From: CAWACP01 sp963832965
GTDB lineage: Bacteria; Acidobacteriota; Terriglobia; Bryobacterales; Bryobacteraceae
Direction of reading: 5' to 3'
Length of the DNA stretch: 64,000 nucleotides
Assembly (NCBI GenBank): GCA_963832965.1
Contig: CAWHVW010000003.1
Coordinates: 1,612,001 to 1,676,000 of the forward strand
Program-made: the position numbers and the translations under genes
The notes under the pieces: model-generated
What the model saw: the letters and a program-made list of their open reading frames with translations, nothing else
Told to the model about the DNA's origin: nothing
Database searches by the model: none
Shown: piece by piece, positions 9,605-17,519 of the stretch
Layout of the letters: each line of letters begins with the position of its first letter
How positions within the stretch are numbered: the stretch's first letter is position 1

Positions 9605-10381
9605 CTATCTTCTCGTAACTTGGACGAAGGCAAACATGGACCAGTGTTGCGGCCATGTGCCCAGCGCCGATTCCAGTCCGCGCCAGAAGGCAAACGTGGA
9701 CGCCGGCATCAAAGGGCGCATCGACACTCCCCCGGACACCAGATAGCGAAATGGCATAAAAGGCCGCACAGTCCGGATCTCCAACTCGGGGAACTCGGCT
9801 TCGAGGTCGCGCCGGTCGCGCTGAAACATGATCCATGGCAACGCCCCGTTTGCACCGGACAGGGGGCCGGAGTCCGGGAAGGTCCAGTCCGCCGCACCGG
9901 GATCGAAAGGCTCATGATGCAGACGAGTGTAGATCGGCCGCGACCACGTCGAGACCCAGGGTTCAATCATGACGATGGCTCCCCCGGGTCGCAGGCAGCG
10001 CCGCGCTTCGCCGAGGAAAGCGCGATTGTCCGGAATGTGATGGAGAACGTCCACCATCGCAATCGCTCGGAGACTGCCGGGCGAGAAAGGAAGCCGCCGG
10101 GCATCGAGCACCAGCTGAATGTCCGGACAAAAGAAAACTTCAGAAGCGATGAGACCCGGTATATAACTTGCCAGAAATCCCGCTCCCGACCCAAGCTCCA
10201 GAACGCTCCCCGGACCCGCTGGAATCGAGGCGCAGATCAACCGGTACCATTCGTCGTATATGCGGCCGAGGAACCGGTTGCTTTGAATGATGCCTCGCCG
10301 TCGCTCGGTGGTTCGCGGATCGTCAATGCTGAGATCGCGAGTGTCGGGATGGGCCAGTAGTCTCTTGATTCGTTCGACCAT
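9605..10381 (-). CDS. class I SAM-dependent methyltransferase
   Basis: About 258 residues. The SAM-binding motif I is VLELGSGAGFLASYIPG. The acidic turn and motif IV region follow as FCPDIQLVLDARRLPFSPG and AMVDVLHHIPDN, then EARRCLRPGGAIVMIEPW. This is the methyltransferase-11 type pattern; the acceptor is unknown. The ATG at 10,381 gives MVERIKRLLAHPDTRD. The frame is open further upstream, but that part runs through a dispersed inverted repeat and is unlikely to be coding. It converges with the membrane protein gene ending at 9603, one base away. Confidence 0.85.
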   Translation of the reverse strand: MVERIKRLLAHPDTRDLSIDDPRTTERRRGIIQSNRFLGRIYDEWYRLICASIPAGPGSVLELGSGAGFLASYIPGLIASEVFFCPDIQLVLDARRLPFSPGSLRAIAMVDVLHHIPDNRAFLGEARRCLRPGGAIVMIEPWVSTWSRPIYTRLHHEPFDPGAADWTFPDSGPLSGANGALPWIMFQRDRRDLEAEFPELEIRTVRPFMPFRYLVSGGVSMRPLMPASTFAFWRGLESALGTWPQHWSMFAFVQVTRR

Positions 10382-10406
10382 GTGCGCAGGAGTTTCATCA
10401 TAGCGG

Positions 10407-10486
10407 AAAAAGGGACAGACACCCGCGTCTCCAGAAGGCAATCACAGCCAAAGCGGACCAGGTCGCCTGTGTCTGTCCCCGTTTTT
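10407..10486. repeat. imperfect palindromic repeat with GGGACAGACAC / GTGTCTGTCCC arms
   Basis: The left arm AAAAAGGGACAGACAC (10,407-10,422) pairs with GTGTCTGTCCCCGTTTTT (10,469-10,486); about 46 bases separate them. It fits between the start of the methyltransferase gene and the stop of the lipoprotein gene. Its form, with short palindromic arms ending in A/T runs, is that of REP-like elements moved by RAYT transposases. No transposase gene is nearby. Confidence 0.6.
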
Positions 10487-10487
10487 G

Positions 10488-10799
10488 CTACCGCCAGTGG
10501 CCCTCCACGCGGCGCCAGCCGTGATTCGTCCGCACCCAGTGCGCGGACGCCCAGTATGCACGCGGATGTGGCGCATGAGCCCAGTAGCCCGGGGCCCACA
10601 CCCAACGGCTGCCTCGAAGGTCCCAGAAGCCATCGGCCCACACGTAGCCAGGGCCAGGCGCATAGCCGACCGCTCCCCCCACATAAGGGCGTTCGGGCGG
10701 CCCGGGAACATACGCGGCCACATAAGCGTGCGAGGCGCACCCGGCCAGCATCGATGACGCGGCCAGCACCGCGGACAGCACAACGTTGCGGAAATTCAT
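10488..10799 (-). CDS. YXWGXW-like repeat lipoprotein
   Basis: 103 residues. A lipoprotein signal peptide (MNFRNVVLSAVLAASSMLAG followed by the lipobox Cys) precedes a short domain of aromatic repeats such as YVWADGFWDLRGSRWVWAPG and YWASAHWVRTNHGWRRVEG. This is the pattern of outer-surface YXWGXW proteins of unknown role. The ATG at 10,799 has a strong AGGAGA site upstream and starts the signal peptide directly, so I prefer it to an upstream start. Confidence 0.8.
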   Translation of the reverse strand: MNFRNVVLSAVLAASSMLAGCASHAYVAAYVPGPPERPYVGGAVGYAPGPGYVWADGFWDLRGSRWVWAPGYWAHAPHPRAYWASAHWVRTNHGWRRVEGHWR

Positions 10800-10999
10800 A
10801 GCATCATCTCCTGTCACAAAAAACGCGTCCAACGGCCGCAGGTTGCGTTTGTGAAAACGGAATAATCTTATGCCCCGTTAATGAAGCCGCTTGTTTGAAC
10901 GCGCGGCCTCGGGAACGTAGTTTCGCGTTTGCTGGTGCTTACCAAGCCGCGACGGTAACGGAGCGGAGATCAGATGGCCTTTTTCAGCAGCCTGCTAAT

Positions 11000-11548
11000 C
11001 TAAAGCTCGCCTCGCATGAGCCGGGCCCACAACGTGCCGGGCGTCGCATCGAAGATCGCATCCGCGGAACCCGGCACAACACGCCACAGCCCCCGCTGGA
11101 TCTCGTTTTCCAACTGACCCGCGCCCCATCCGCAAACGCCCAGGTAGACCCGGAAAGACCGGGCCGGTGCGCCTGTGGCAATCTCCGCCCGAATACCGGG
11201 CTCGCCGGGAATGAGGTAAACTCGCCGCATCACGCGGTAGGCTTCAGCCGGAGCCGCCTTCGATCGCAGCAGCGCGTTGACACCCACCAATATCGGTCCG
11301 CCCACCCACGCGGTCTGTTCGAGCCCGGCGCCCGTCTTCAATTGCGGAAACACCTCCGCCAGAGAAATCTTCACCGGACGATTCACAACCAGGCCGGTCG
11401 CCTTGTGCGCATCGTGATCGAGGAGCAGGATGACGGTTTGAAAAAAATCCGCATCGTGCGACGCTACCGTCGCCACCAGTAGTGAGCCGCGTTCCTGCGC
11501 AGACGCCACGCTGGCGGCGAGAACGATCAACGCCAACAGGTGTCCCAT
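11000..11548 (-). CDS. YqgE/AlgH-family protein with signal peptide
   Basis: 182 residues. After MGHLLALIVLAASVASAQ, which looks like a cleavable Sec signal, comes the AlgH/UPF0301 fold: GSLLVATVASHDADFFQTVI, LLDHDAHKATGLVVNRP, AWVGGPI, and the C-terminal YLGVCGWGAGQLENEIQRG. Enterobacterial and pseudomonad members are cytoplasmic, so export here is unusual. An ATG 9 bases earlier is possible. The molecular function of the family is not established. Confidence 0.85.
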   Translation of the reverse strand: MGHLLALIVLAASVASAQERGSLLVATVASHDADFFQTVILLLDHDAHKATGLVVNRPVKISLAEVFPQLKTGAGLEQTAWVGGPILVGVNALLRSKAAPAEAYRVMRRVYLIPGEPGIRAEIATGAPARSFRVYLGVCGWGAGQLENEIQRGLWRVVPGSADAIFDATPGTLWARLMRGEL

Positions 11549-11655
11549 GGCGAGCATCTTATCCCAGTGGCGGACACCCGGTGGACCGGCCGGGGCATCG
11601 AAATCAGTGCGTTAGCCTCCCCTTGCGTGGCCTGCCGCGTGCATCAAGAGTGAGA

Positions 11656-14112
11656 ATGGAGACTCTCTGGCAGGATATCCGCTATGGAGTGCGCACGCTC
11701 CGGCAGAACCTGAGCGTGACAGCAATCGCGATTCTCACCCTGGCGTTGGGTATTGGCGCGAACACGGCCATCTTCAGCATGGTGAACTCCATCTTGTTGA
11801 AGCCGCTGCCGGTGCGCGATGCGGGGCGCATCGCCGTACTCGGCTTCCACCAGAAGAAAGGCGCCGAGCAGAGCCAGTTTTCGCTGCCCGAATATCGCGA
11901 CATACGCAGCCAGACGGATCGTGTGTTCTCAGACCTCGCCGCCGTCCAGATTGGCCTGGATGGCCTCAGCGCGGGCGGGCGAGCCGACCGCATCCTCACG
12001 AACTACGTATCCGGGAATTTCTTCTCCATGATGGGCATCCGTCCTGCATTGGGCCGTTTCATTCTGCCGGCGGAAGGGGAAACGCTCGGGGCCGACCCGG
12101 TGGTGGTGCTCGGCTACACCTATTGGCAGACGCGCTTCGCGGGCGACCGCGGCATCGTCGGCCGGAAGGTCTCCATCGATGGCCACCCGGCGACGATTAT
12201 CGGCGTCGCGCCGGAGGGGTTCTTCGGCACCAGCCCCTTGATCAACGTGCAGGCGTACCTTCCCGTCGGCATGCTGACGGTCGAGGGTATAACCGCCGAT
12301 CTGTTGAACAACCGCGCCGACCGCTCACTGGAGCTGTACGGCCGTCTGGCGGATGGCGCCAGCCTGGCCTCGGCCCAGCCGGTGCTGGCTGCGGTTGGAC
12401 AACGCCTTTCGCGCGAATATCCCGACGCGGATAAAGACGTGAGCATTCAGGGCTTTCCGGAAGCCCGCGCCCGCGTGAACCTCAATTCCGACAATTACAT
12501 TCAAATCATCGCGGACATTTTTCTGGGGCTGGCCGTGATGGTGCTTCTTCTGGCCTGCGTGAACGTGGCCAATATCCTTCTGGTGCGCGCAACTGTGCGC
12601 GAGCGCGAGTCGGCCATACGCTCGGCTCTGGGCGCGGCGCGAATAAGGCTGATTCGCCAGTTGCTCACAGAAAGCATCCTGTTGGCGCTGGCTGGGGGCG
12701 CGGCGGGAATCCTGATCGGGGTCTGGCTGAGTTCGGGCCTTGGCTCAATGAAACTGGGAACAGATCTGCCGGCGCGCCTCGACTTCAGCTTCGATTGGCG
12801 GGTGTTCGCCTACGCCTTCGCCTGCGCGGTGCTTACCGGGATCGCCGCTGGCATCGTTCCCGCCATTCGCGCGTCGCGGGGCAATCTGAGCAGCATCCTG
12901 CATGAAGGCGGACGTGGCATGGTGGGCGGACGGCATCGCCTGCGCAGCGTGCTGGTGACGGCGCAGGTGGGCGGTTCGCTCATGCTGCTGATCATCGCCG
13001 GATTATTCGCGCGCAGTCTGGGCGCGGCGCGGCACAGCGACCTGGGCTTCAACCCGAATCACGTACTGAACGTGACCATGGATCCGAACGAGATTGGTTA
13101 CAGCCCGGCGCAGGGCCAGGCTTTCTATCGCGAACTTCTGCGGCGCGTTCGAGCGCTTCCCGGCGTCGAATCGGCCAGCACCGCCAACTCCGTGCCCATG
13201 GGTTACTACGTCAGAGGTGATACGCCTCAGGTGGACGGCTATCAGCCGCCGCCCGGCCAACCTGCGCCACAGGCTCTGTGCAATGCGGTCTCTTCAGATT
13301 ATCTGCGGACCATGCGCATCTCCCTCATGCGCGGCCGAGACTTCACCGATGCCGATAACGCCAAAGCGCCGTACGTTGCCGTGGTGAATGAAACCATGGC
13401 CGGGCGTTTCTGGCCCAAACAGGACGCCATTGGCCGGCAATTCAGCATCGCTTCGGAACCCGGCCATTCCATGGTTGTCGTGGGCGTCGTTCGCGACTAC
13501 CATTTCCAGGGCATGACCACGCCAATTGCCCCGGCCTTTCTCATGCCGCTCCCGCAACACCCCGTCTATTCGCTACAGCATTTGCAGGTGCGCACCGTGG
13601 CGGATCCGCGCAACATGATCCGCAGCGTGGAGAACGTCGTCTCGGCGGTCGCGCCCGGCCTGCCGGTGTTCGAGGTCAAGACGATGACCGAGGCTCTTAA
13701 CACCTTGAACGGCCTGCTGGTCTTCCAGGTTGCCGCGGGCCTGGCGGCGGCGCTGGGAATTCTTGGACTCGTGCTGGCTGTCGTCGGCGTATACGGCGTG
13801 GTTTCCTACGACGCCAGCCGCAAGACGCATGAGATCGGGATTCGCGTGGCTCTTGGAGCGGAGCGTTCGGATGTGCTGCGAATGGTTTTCCGCCATGGAC
13901 TGGTCATTGTGGGAGTGGGGCTCACGCTTGGCCTGGCAGCGGCATTCGCATCGGCCAGCGTGGTGGCCAGCTTCCTCGCCGTGAGTGCCGTGGATCCCGT
14001 GACCTATATCACCGGCTCAGTTGCCCTGGCCCTGGTCGCGCTGCTTGCGTCTTACATTCCCGCTCGCCGGGCCATGCGCGTGGATCCGATGGTCGCGCTG
14101 CGCCACGAGTGA
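11656..14112 (+). CDS. ADOP-type ABC transporter permease (MacB/FtsX fold)
   Basis: 818 residues, the second of three such permeases here. METLWQDIRYGVRTLRQN leads into the first helix, followed by a MacB core domain, FtsX helices near residues 290-420, a second core domain and three last helices ending PARRAMRVDPMVALRHE. I start at the ATG at 11,656, where homology begins; the frame continues upstream without protein-like content. No ATPase gene is adjacent, as is usual for these orphan permeases. Confidence 0.85.
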   Translation: METLWQDIRYGVRTLRQNLSVTAIAILTLALGIGANTAIFSMVNSILLKPLPVRDAGRIAVLGFHQKKGAEQSQFSLPEYRDIRSQTDRVFSDLAAVQIGLDGLSAGGRADRILTNYVSGNFFSMMGIRPALGRFILPAEGETLGADPVVVLGYTYWQTRFAGDRGIVGRKVSIDGHPATIIGVAPEGFFGTSPLINVQAYLPVGMLTVEGITADLLNNRADRSLELYGRLADGASLASAQPVLAAVGQRLSREYPDADKDVSIQGFPEARARVNLNSDNYIQIIADIFLGLAVMVLLLACVNVANILLVRATVRERESAIRSALGAARIRLIRQLLTESILLALAGGAAGILIGVWLSSGLGSMKLGTDLPARLDFSFDWRVFAYAFACAVLTGIAAGIVPAIRASRGNLSSILHEGGRGMVGGRHRLRSVLVTAQVGGSLMLLIIAGLFARSLGAARHSDLGFNPNHVLNVTMDPNEIGYSPAQGQAFYRELLRRVRALPGVESASTANSVPMGYYVRGDTPQVDGYQPPPGQPAPQALCNAVSSDYLRTMRISLMRGRDFTDADNAKAPYVAVVNETMAGRFWPKQDAIGRQFSIASEPGHSMVVVGVVRDYHFQGMTTPIAPAFLMPLPQHPVYSLQHLQVRTVADPRNMIRSVENVVSAVAPGLPVFEVKTMTEALNTLNGLLVFQVAAGLAAALGILGLVLAVVGVYGVVSYDASRKTHEIGIRVALGAERSDVLRMVFRHGLVIVGVGLTLGLAAAFASASVVASFLAVSAVDPVTYITGSVALALVALLASYIPARRAMRVDPMVALRHE

Positions 14113-14154
14113 TCGCCCGAGCTCTGCTGGCAATGTGGTATCGTGCGCGTAGTT

Positions 14155-15000
14155 ATGGATTCATCCGACCACGTAACCCGTCGAACCTTCCTCGCCTCGA
14201 CAGCGGCCATTCCGGTGGCGCTCGCCGCACCGTCCGCTAACAACGCCATTCCCATCGGCCTCGAACTCTATTCGGTTCGCGATAACCTCGCGAAAGACCT
14301 TCCCGCTACCCTGCGGGCGGTGGCGAAAATGGGGTATCAGGTGGTGGAGTTCTTTGGACCATATTCCGCCTGGACTCCGGATCGGGCGAAGGAGGTTCGC
14401 GCCATCCTGGACGACACCGGTACCCGCTGCAACTCCACGCACAATGGACTGGACTCGTTCTCCACCGCGAATCTTCCGCACGCCATCGAGCTAAACAAGA
14501 TTCTCGGCTCGCGCTACATCGTTCTGTCCAGCCCCGGCAAGGTCACGGGACTTGACGACTACCGCAAGGTGGCCGGCTTGCTGACTCAGGTTCAGGAGAC
14601 CTTGAAGCCCCTGGGTCTGCGGGCGGGATACCACAATCACAATGCCGAGTTCACGCCCCTGGAGGGCACGCGTCCCATTGAAATCATCGCTGCCAATACC
14701 CCGCACGACCTCATGCTCCAACTCGACGTAGGCACCTGCGTGGCCGCCGGCTCCGACCCGGTAGCGTGGATCGTCGCCAACCCTGGCCGCATCCGTTCGC
14801 TGCACCTGAAGGACTGGTCGCGCGAACTTGGCTACAAGGCGCTGTTTAACGAGGGTAGTGCGCCCTGGAAGGGAATTTTCGAGGCGGCCGAGACAACCGG
14901 TGGCGTCGAGTATTACCTGATCGAGCAGGAAGAAAGCCCCGATCCGCTGCTGGCAGTTCAGACCTGCCTGACCAATTACCGGAAGCTGAGAGCTTCTTGA
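14155..15000 (+). CDS. secreted sugar phosphate isomerase/epimerase-like TIM-barrel protein
   Basis: 281 residues. The N-terminus VTRRTFLASTAAIPVALAAP is a twin-arginine signal, so it is likely folded before export to the periplasm. The rest is an AP-endonuclease-2-type TIM barrel (IGLELYSVRDNLAKDLPATL, AGYHNHNAEFTPLEG, LQLDVGTCVAAG, IRSLHLKDWS), with His/Asp/Glu positions that bind a divalent metal in xylose-isomerase-like enzymes. The substrate is unknown. The ATG at 14,155 is preferred to a GTG 12 bases upstream. Confidence 0.85.
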   Translation: MDSSDHVTRRTFLASTAAIPVALAAPSANNAIPIGLELYSVRDNLAKDLPATLRAVAKMGYQVVEFFGPYSAWTPDRAKEVRAILDDTGTRCNSTHNGLDSFSTANLPHAIELNKILGSRYIVLSSPGKVTGLDDYRKVAGLLTQVQETLKPLGLRAGYHNHNAEFTPLEGTRPIEIIAANTPHDLMLQLDVGTCVAAGSDPVAWIVANPGRIRSLHLKDWSRELGYKALFNEGSAPWKGIFEAAETTGGVEYYLIEQEESPDPLLAVQTCLTNYRKLRAS

Positions 15001-15031
15001 CATAGGGCGAATAAAAGACGAATATAGTCGG

Positions 15032-16084
15032 GTGCCCCGCAAACCCTCGAGCGCTGCCGCGTTATGGCCGGAAGCGCCGCCCGCGGGCCTTGTAGGCATC
15101 GCCCGCATGGCCGCCGCAAGCCCGCTGATCGAAGCCAAGCGCCGCGTGGAATACCTCGAAATCGAAGCCCGCAGCCTCGTGGGGAAGTGTCTCAGCCCAC
15201 GCATGCCGTTTGTCTGGACCATCAACCCCTACCGCGGCTGCGAGTTCGCTTGCCGGTACTGTTACGCGCGCTACGCCCATGAGTTCATGGAATTGCGCGA
15301 CCCTGTGCTGTTTGAGACGCGCATATTCGCCAAACGCTTCGACGATAACGCGTTCCGCGCCGAGTTGGCGCGAGTCCCCCGCGCCGAGCCCATCTGTATC
15401 GGTACCGCTACTGACCCCTACCAGCCGGCTGAGCGGCGTTTCCGCGTGACCCGCCGGCTCCTCGGCGTCCTGTCGATGGAGAAGGGCCGGCGGATCGGGA
15501 TAACCACGAAATCCGATCTCGTGGTAAGCGATCTCGACCTTTTGACGCGTATCGGCAGATACAACTCGCTCCACGTGAACCTGACCATCACCACCCTTGA
15601 CGAGGATCTGGCGCGCCTGCTCGAGCCGCTCGCGCCCCGGCCCGCGCTACGATTGCAGGCGGTGGAACGCCTGGCGGAGAAGGGAATCCGTTGCACGGTG
15701 CTGGCGCATCCGGTGATGCCGCTGATCAATGACAGCGAGGCCGGTCTGGACGCGTTGTGTGCGGCTGCGGCGCGCGCCGGCGCGGTTTCCTTCAGCGCGG
15801 CGGCGCTGTTTCTGAAGCCCTGCTCGAAGCGAGTTTTTCTGCCGTTCCTCGAAGAACACTTCCCGCATCTGGCGCGCCGCTACGCTGACCGCTACAATCG
15901 CCAGGCATATCTCACCGGCGAGTATCCCACGCGGCTCAGGGAGCGTGTTGCGAAACTCATCGCGAAGTACGGCCTGCTCGACAGAGCAACCTCCGATCCC
16001 CCGGCGGCGTGGCCGGGCGAGCCGCAGATGGAATTGTTCGAACCTCGGAACGAAGGTGGCGCGGCCAACGTCGTCTCATGTTGA
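15032..16084 (+). CDS. radical SAM protein, Rv2578c/SPL-like
   Basis: 350 residues from a GTG. The iron-sulfur cluster motif is CEFACRYCYARYAHEFMELR, preceded by TINPYRGC. Later parts (CIGTATDPYQPAERRF, ITTKSDLVVSDLDLL, VLAHPVMPLINDSE) match the Rv2578c-type group related to spore photoproduct lyase. The function is unknown; a nucleic-acid repair or modification role is only inferred from the relation. Its stop overlaps the next gene's ATG by 7 bases. Confidence 0.85.
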   Translation: MPRKPSSAAALWPEAPPAGLVGIARMAAASPLIEAKRRVEYLEIEARSLVGKCLSPRMPFVWTINPYRGCEFACRYCYARYAHEFMELRDPVLFETRIFAKRFDDNAFRAELARVPRAEPICIGTATDPYQPAERRFRVTRRLLGVLSMEKGRRIGITTKSDLVVSDLDLLTRIGRYNSLHVNLTITTLDEDLARLLEPLAPRPALRLQAVERLAEKGIRCTVLAHPVMPLINDSEAGLDALCAAAARAGAVSFSAAALFLKPCSKRVFLPFLEEHFPHLARRYADRYNRQAYLTGEYPTRLRERVAKLIAKYGLLDRATSDPPAAWPGEPQMELFEPRNEGGAANVVSC

Positions 16085-17190
16085 GAATCTGTTGTCTTCT
16101 TATGATCTGCGCCGTCACCGCGATTTTGGCGAACGCTTCTCGTGACAACGGCCTGGCGCGGACTCCGCCGATGGGCTGGAGCAGCCGTAGCTTTGGCGAT
16201 AACATCGATGACCCCACGGTGCGCGCCGTCGCCGACACCTTCAACGCCGATGGTATGCGCCAGGCTGGTTACTCTTTCATCAATATTGACGACGGATGGC
16301 AGGGCCAGCGCTATGGGCAGGGCGATATTCGCCCGAACGCGCGCTTTCCCGACATGGCAGCGCTGGCGACCTACATTCACTCCAGGGGTTTATTCATTGG
16401 CATTTCTTCCTCGCCGGGACAAAAAACCTGTTTGGGTTACGAAGGCAGTTATGGACACGAAGAGCAGGACGCGATCGCGTTCGCGGCCTGGAACATGGAT
16501 TTTCTCGAGTATTCCTGGTGCGCCAGCGATACACTCCACGACACCGAGGCCAGCTTACACGCCGCGTACTCCAAAATGGGCGAGGACTTGCGCCGTACCG
16601 GGCGGCCCATCGTGTACAGCCTCGGCGACTCCGGCAAGTTCGAGGTCTGGAAGTGGGCCGCGCAAACCGGCGCGAATTTGTGGCGGACTCCCGGTGGGTC
16701 CGAAACGCTGGCGGAGTTTGCGGGGCCCGGCCACTGGAACAACCCCGGACCTCTCGCACCCGGTCGCGGCCGGCAAGACGACCCGGACCTGCGCACCCGA
16801 ATGAGCATGTGGGCGATGCTGGCCGCTCCTCTGTTCGTCGAAGGCGATCCGCGGTCCTGGCCGAAGAGCGCGCTGGCCGCGCTCACCAACCGCGAAATCC
16901 TTGGCGTGGATCAGGACCCGGCGGGAACCCCGGGGTTTCGCCGGAGCGCCAGCGAAGGCCTGGAGGTCTGGTCGCGTCCGCTCGCCGACGGAGGGAAAGC
17001 AGTCGCCTGGTTTAACCATCGCGACATGCCCGCCCGCTTCACCATGACCTGGTCCGATTTCGGCGTGGATTCGAAAAGCATTGTTCGGGATCTCTGGCAT
17101 CAACGTGTCATGGACACCAGTAAGCCCGAGTTTCTGGTGGACGTCGAAAAGCACGACGTCATAATGGTGCGCATCTTCGCGTCGCAGTAG
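16078..17190 (+). CDS. GH27-like alpha-galactosidase homologue with degenerate active-site motifs
   Basis: 370 residues with a signal peptide (MLRICCLLMICAVTAILANA) and a GH27 TIM barrel followed by a beta domain. Conserved parts include TPPMGWSS, YSFINIDDGWQG and YSLGDSGKFEVWKWAAQTG. The catalytic spots do not match the family. The nucleophile motif, usually K-Y-D-x-C, reads FLEYSWC. The region that normally reads TGDI with the acid/base Asp is TPGGSETLAEF. The normal WNDPDML is WNNPGPL. I read it as a probable non-hydrolytic relative or an enzyme of altered mechanism. The ATG overlaps the previous stop. Confidence 0.75.
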   Translation: MLRICCLLMICAVTAILANASRDNGLARTPPMGWSSRSFGDNIDDPTVRAVADTFNADGMRQAGYSFINIDDGWQGQRYGQGDIRPNARFPDMAALATYIHSRGLFIGISSSPGQKTCLGYEGSYGHEEQDAIAFAAWNMDFLEYSWCASDTLHDTEASLHAAYSKMGEDLRRTGRPIVYSLGDSGKFEVWKWAAQTGANLWRTPGGSETLAEFAGPGHWNNPGPLAPGRGRQDDPDLRTRMSMWAMLAAPLFVEGDPRSWPKSALAALTNREILGVDQDPAGTPGFRRSASEGLEVWSRPLADGGKAVAWFNHRDMPARFTMTWSDFGVDSKSIVRDLWHQRVMDTSKPEFLVDVEKHDVIMVRIFASQ

Positions 17191-17204
17191 CTCGCGCGGC
17201 TACG

Positions 17205-17242
17205 TTAGATTCACAGCGGTGACCTTAGATTCACAATGGTGG
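17205..17242. repeat. short tandem direct repeat at the end of the Smr gene
   Basis: TTAGATTCACAGCGGTGA (17,205-17,222) is repeated as TTAGATTCACAATGGTGG (17,225-17,242), with a 20-base period and two or three mismatches. The repeat covers the last codons and stop of the Smr gene. It is probably a small local duplication. Confidence 0.5.
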
Positions 17243-17501
17243 CACCCCAGCCGCCCGCTTCTCCAGGCGCATCAGCGAAGCTTTCGACAAAAACGGTGCG
17301 CGTGAGAATGACACGGACCATTTCACGTTGCACGCCGATGCCGCGCCCGTGAATGATCCGCAGCGCCTTCAAACCCCCGCGATGAGCTTCAGCGAGGTAT
17401 TCTTCCACGACGTCCCGGACGTCCTGCGGCGGCACCGAGTGCAAATCGAAGACGTCGGTGACGGGGATGCGAACGGGCTCCGCGGATAGGAAGTCATCCA
17501 T
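17211..17501 (-). CDS. Smr-domain protein
   Basis: 96 residues. The Smr core is complete: the opening FDLHSVPPQDVRDVVEEYL, the LRIIHGRGIGVQREMVRVIL segment with the HGRG loop, and a final GGWGATIVNLR strand. Smr domains are nucleases or RNA/DNA-binding modules, often fused to the end of MutS2. Here the domain is free-standing and divergent from a MutS-like gene 19 bases away. I chose the ATG at 17,501 because it avoids overlap with that gene; an ATG at 17,531 is possible. Confidence 0.85.
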   Translation of the reverse strand: MDDFLSAEPVRIPVTDVFDLHSVPPQDVRDVVEEYLAEAHRGGLKALRIIHGRGIGVQREMVRVILTRTVFVESFADAPGEAGGWGATIVNLRSPL

Positions 17502-17519
17502 ATTGATAGCCTGACAGAA

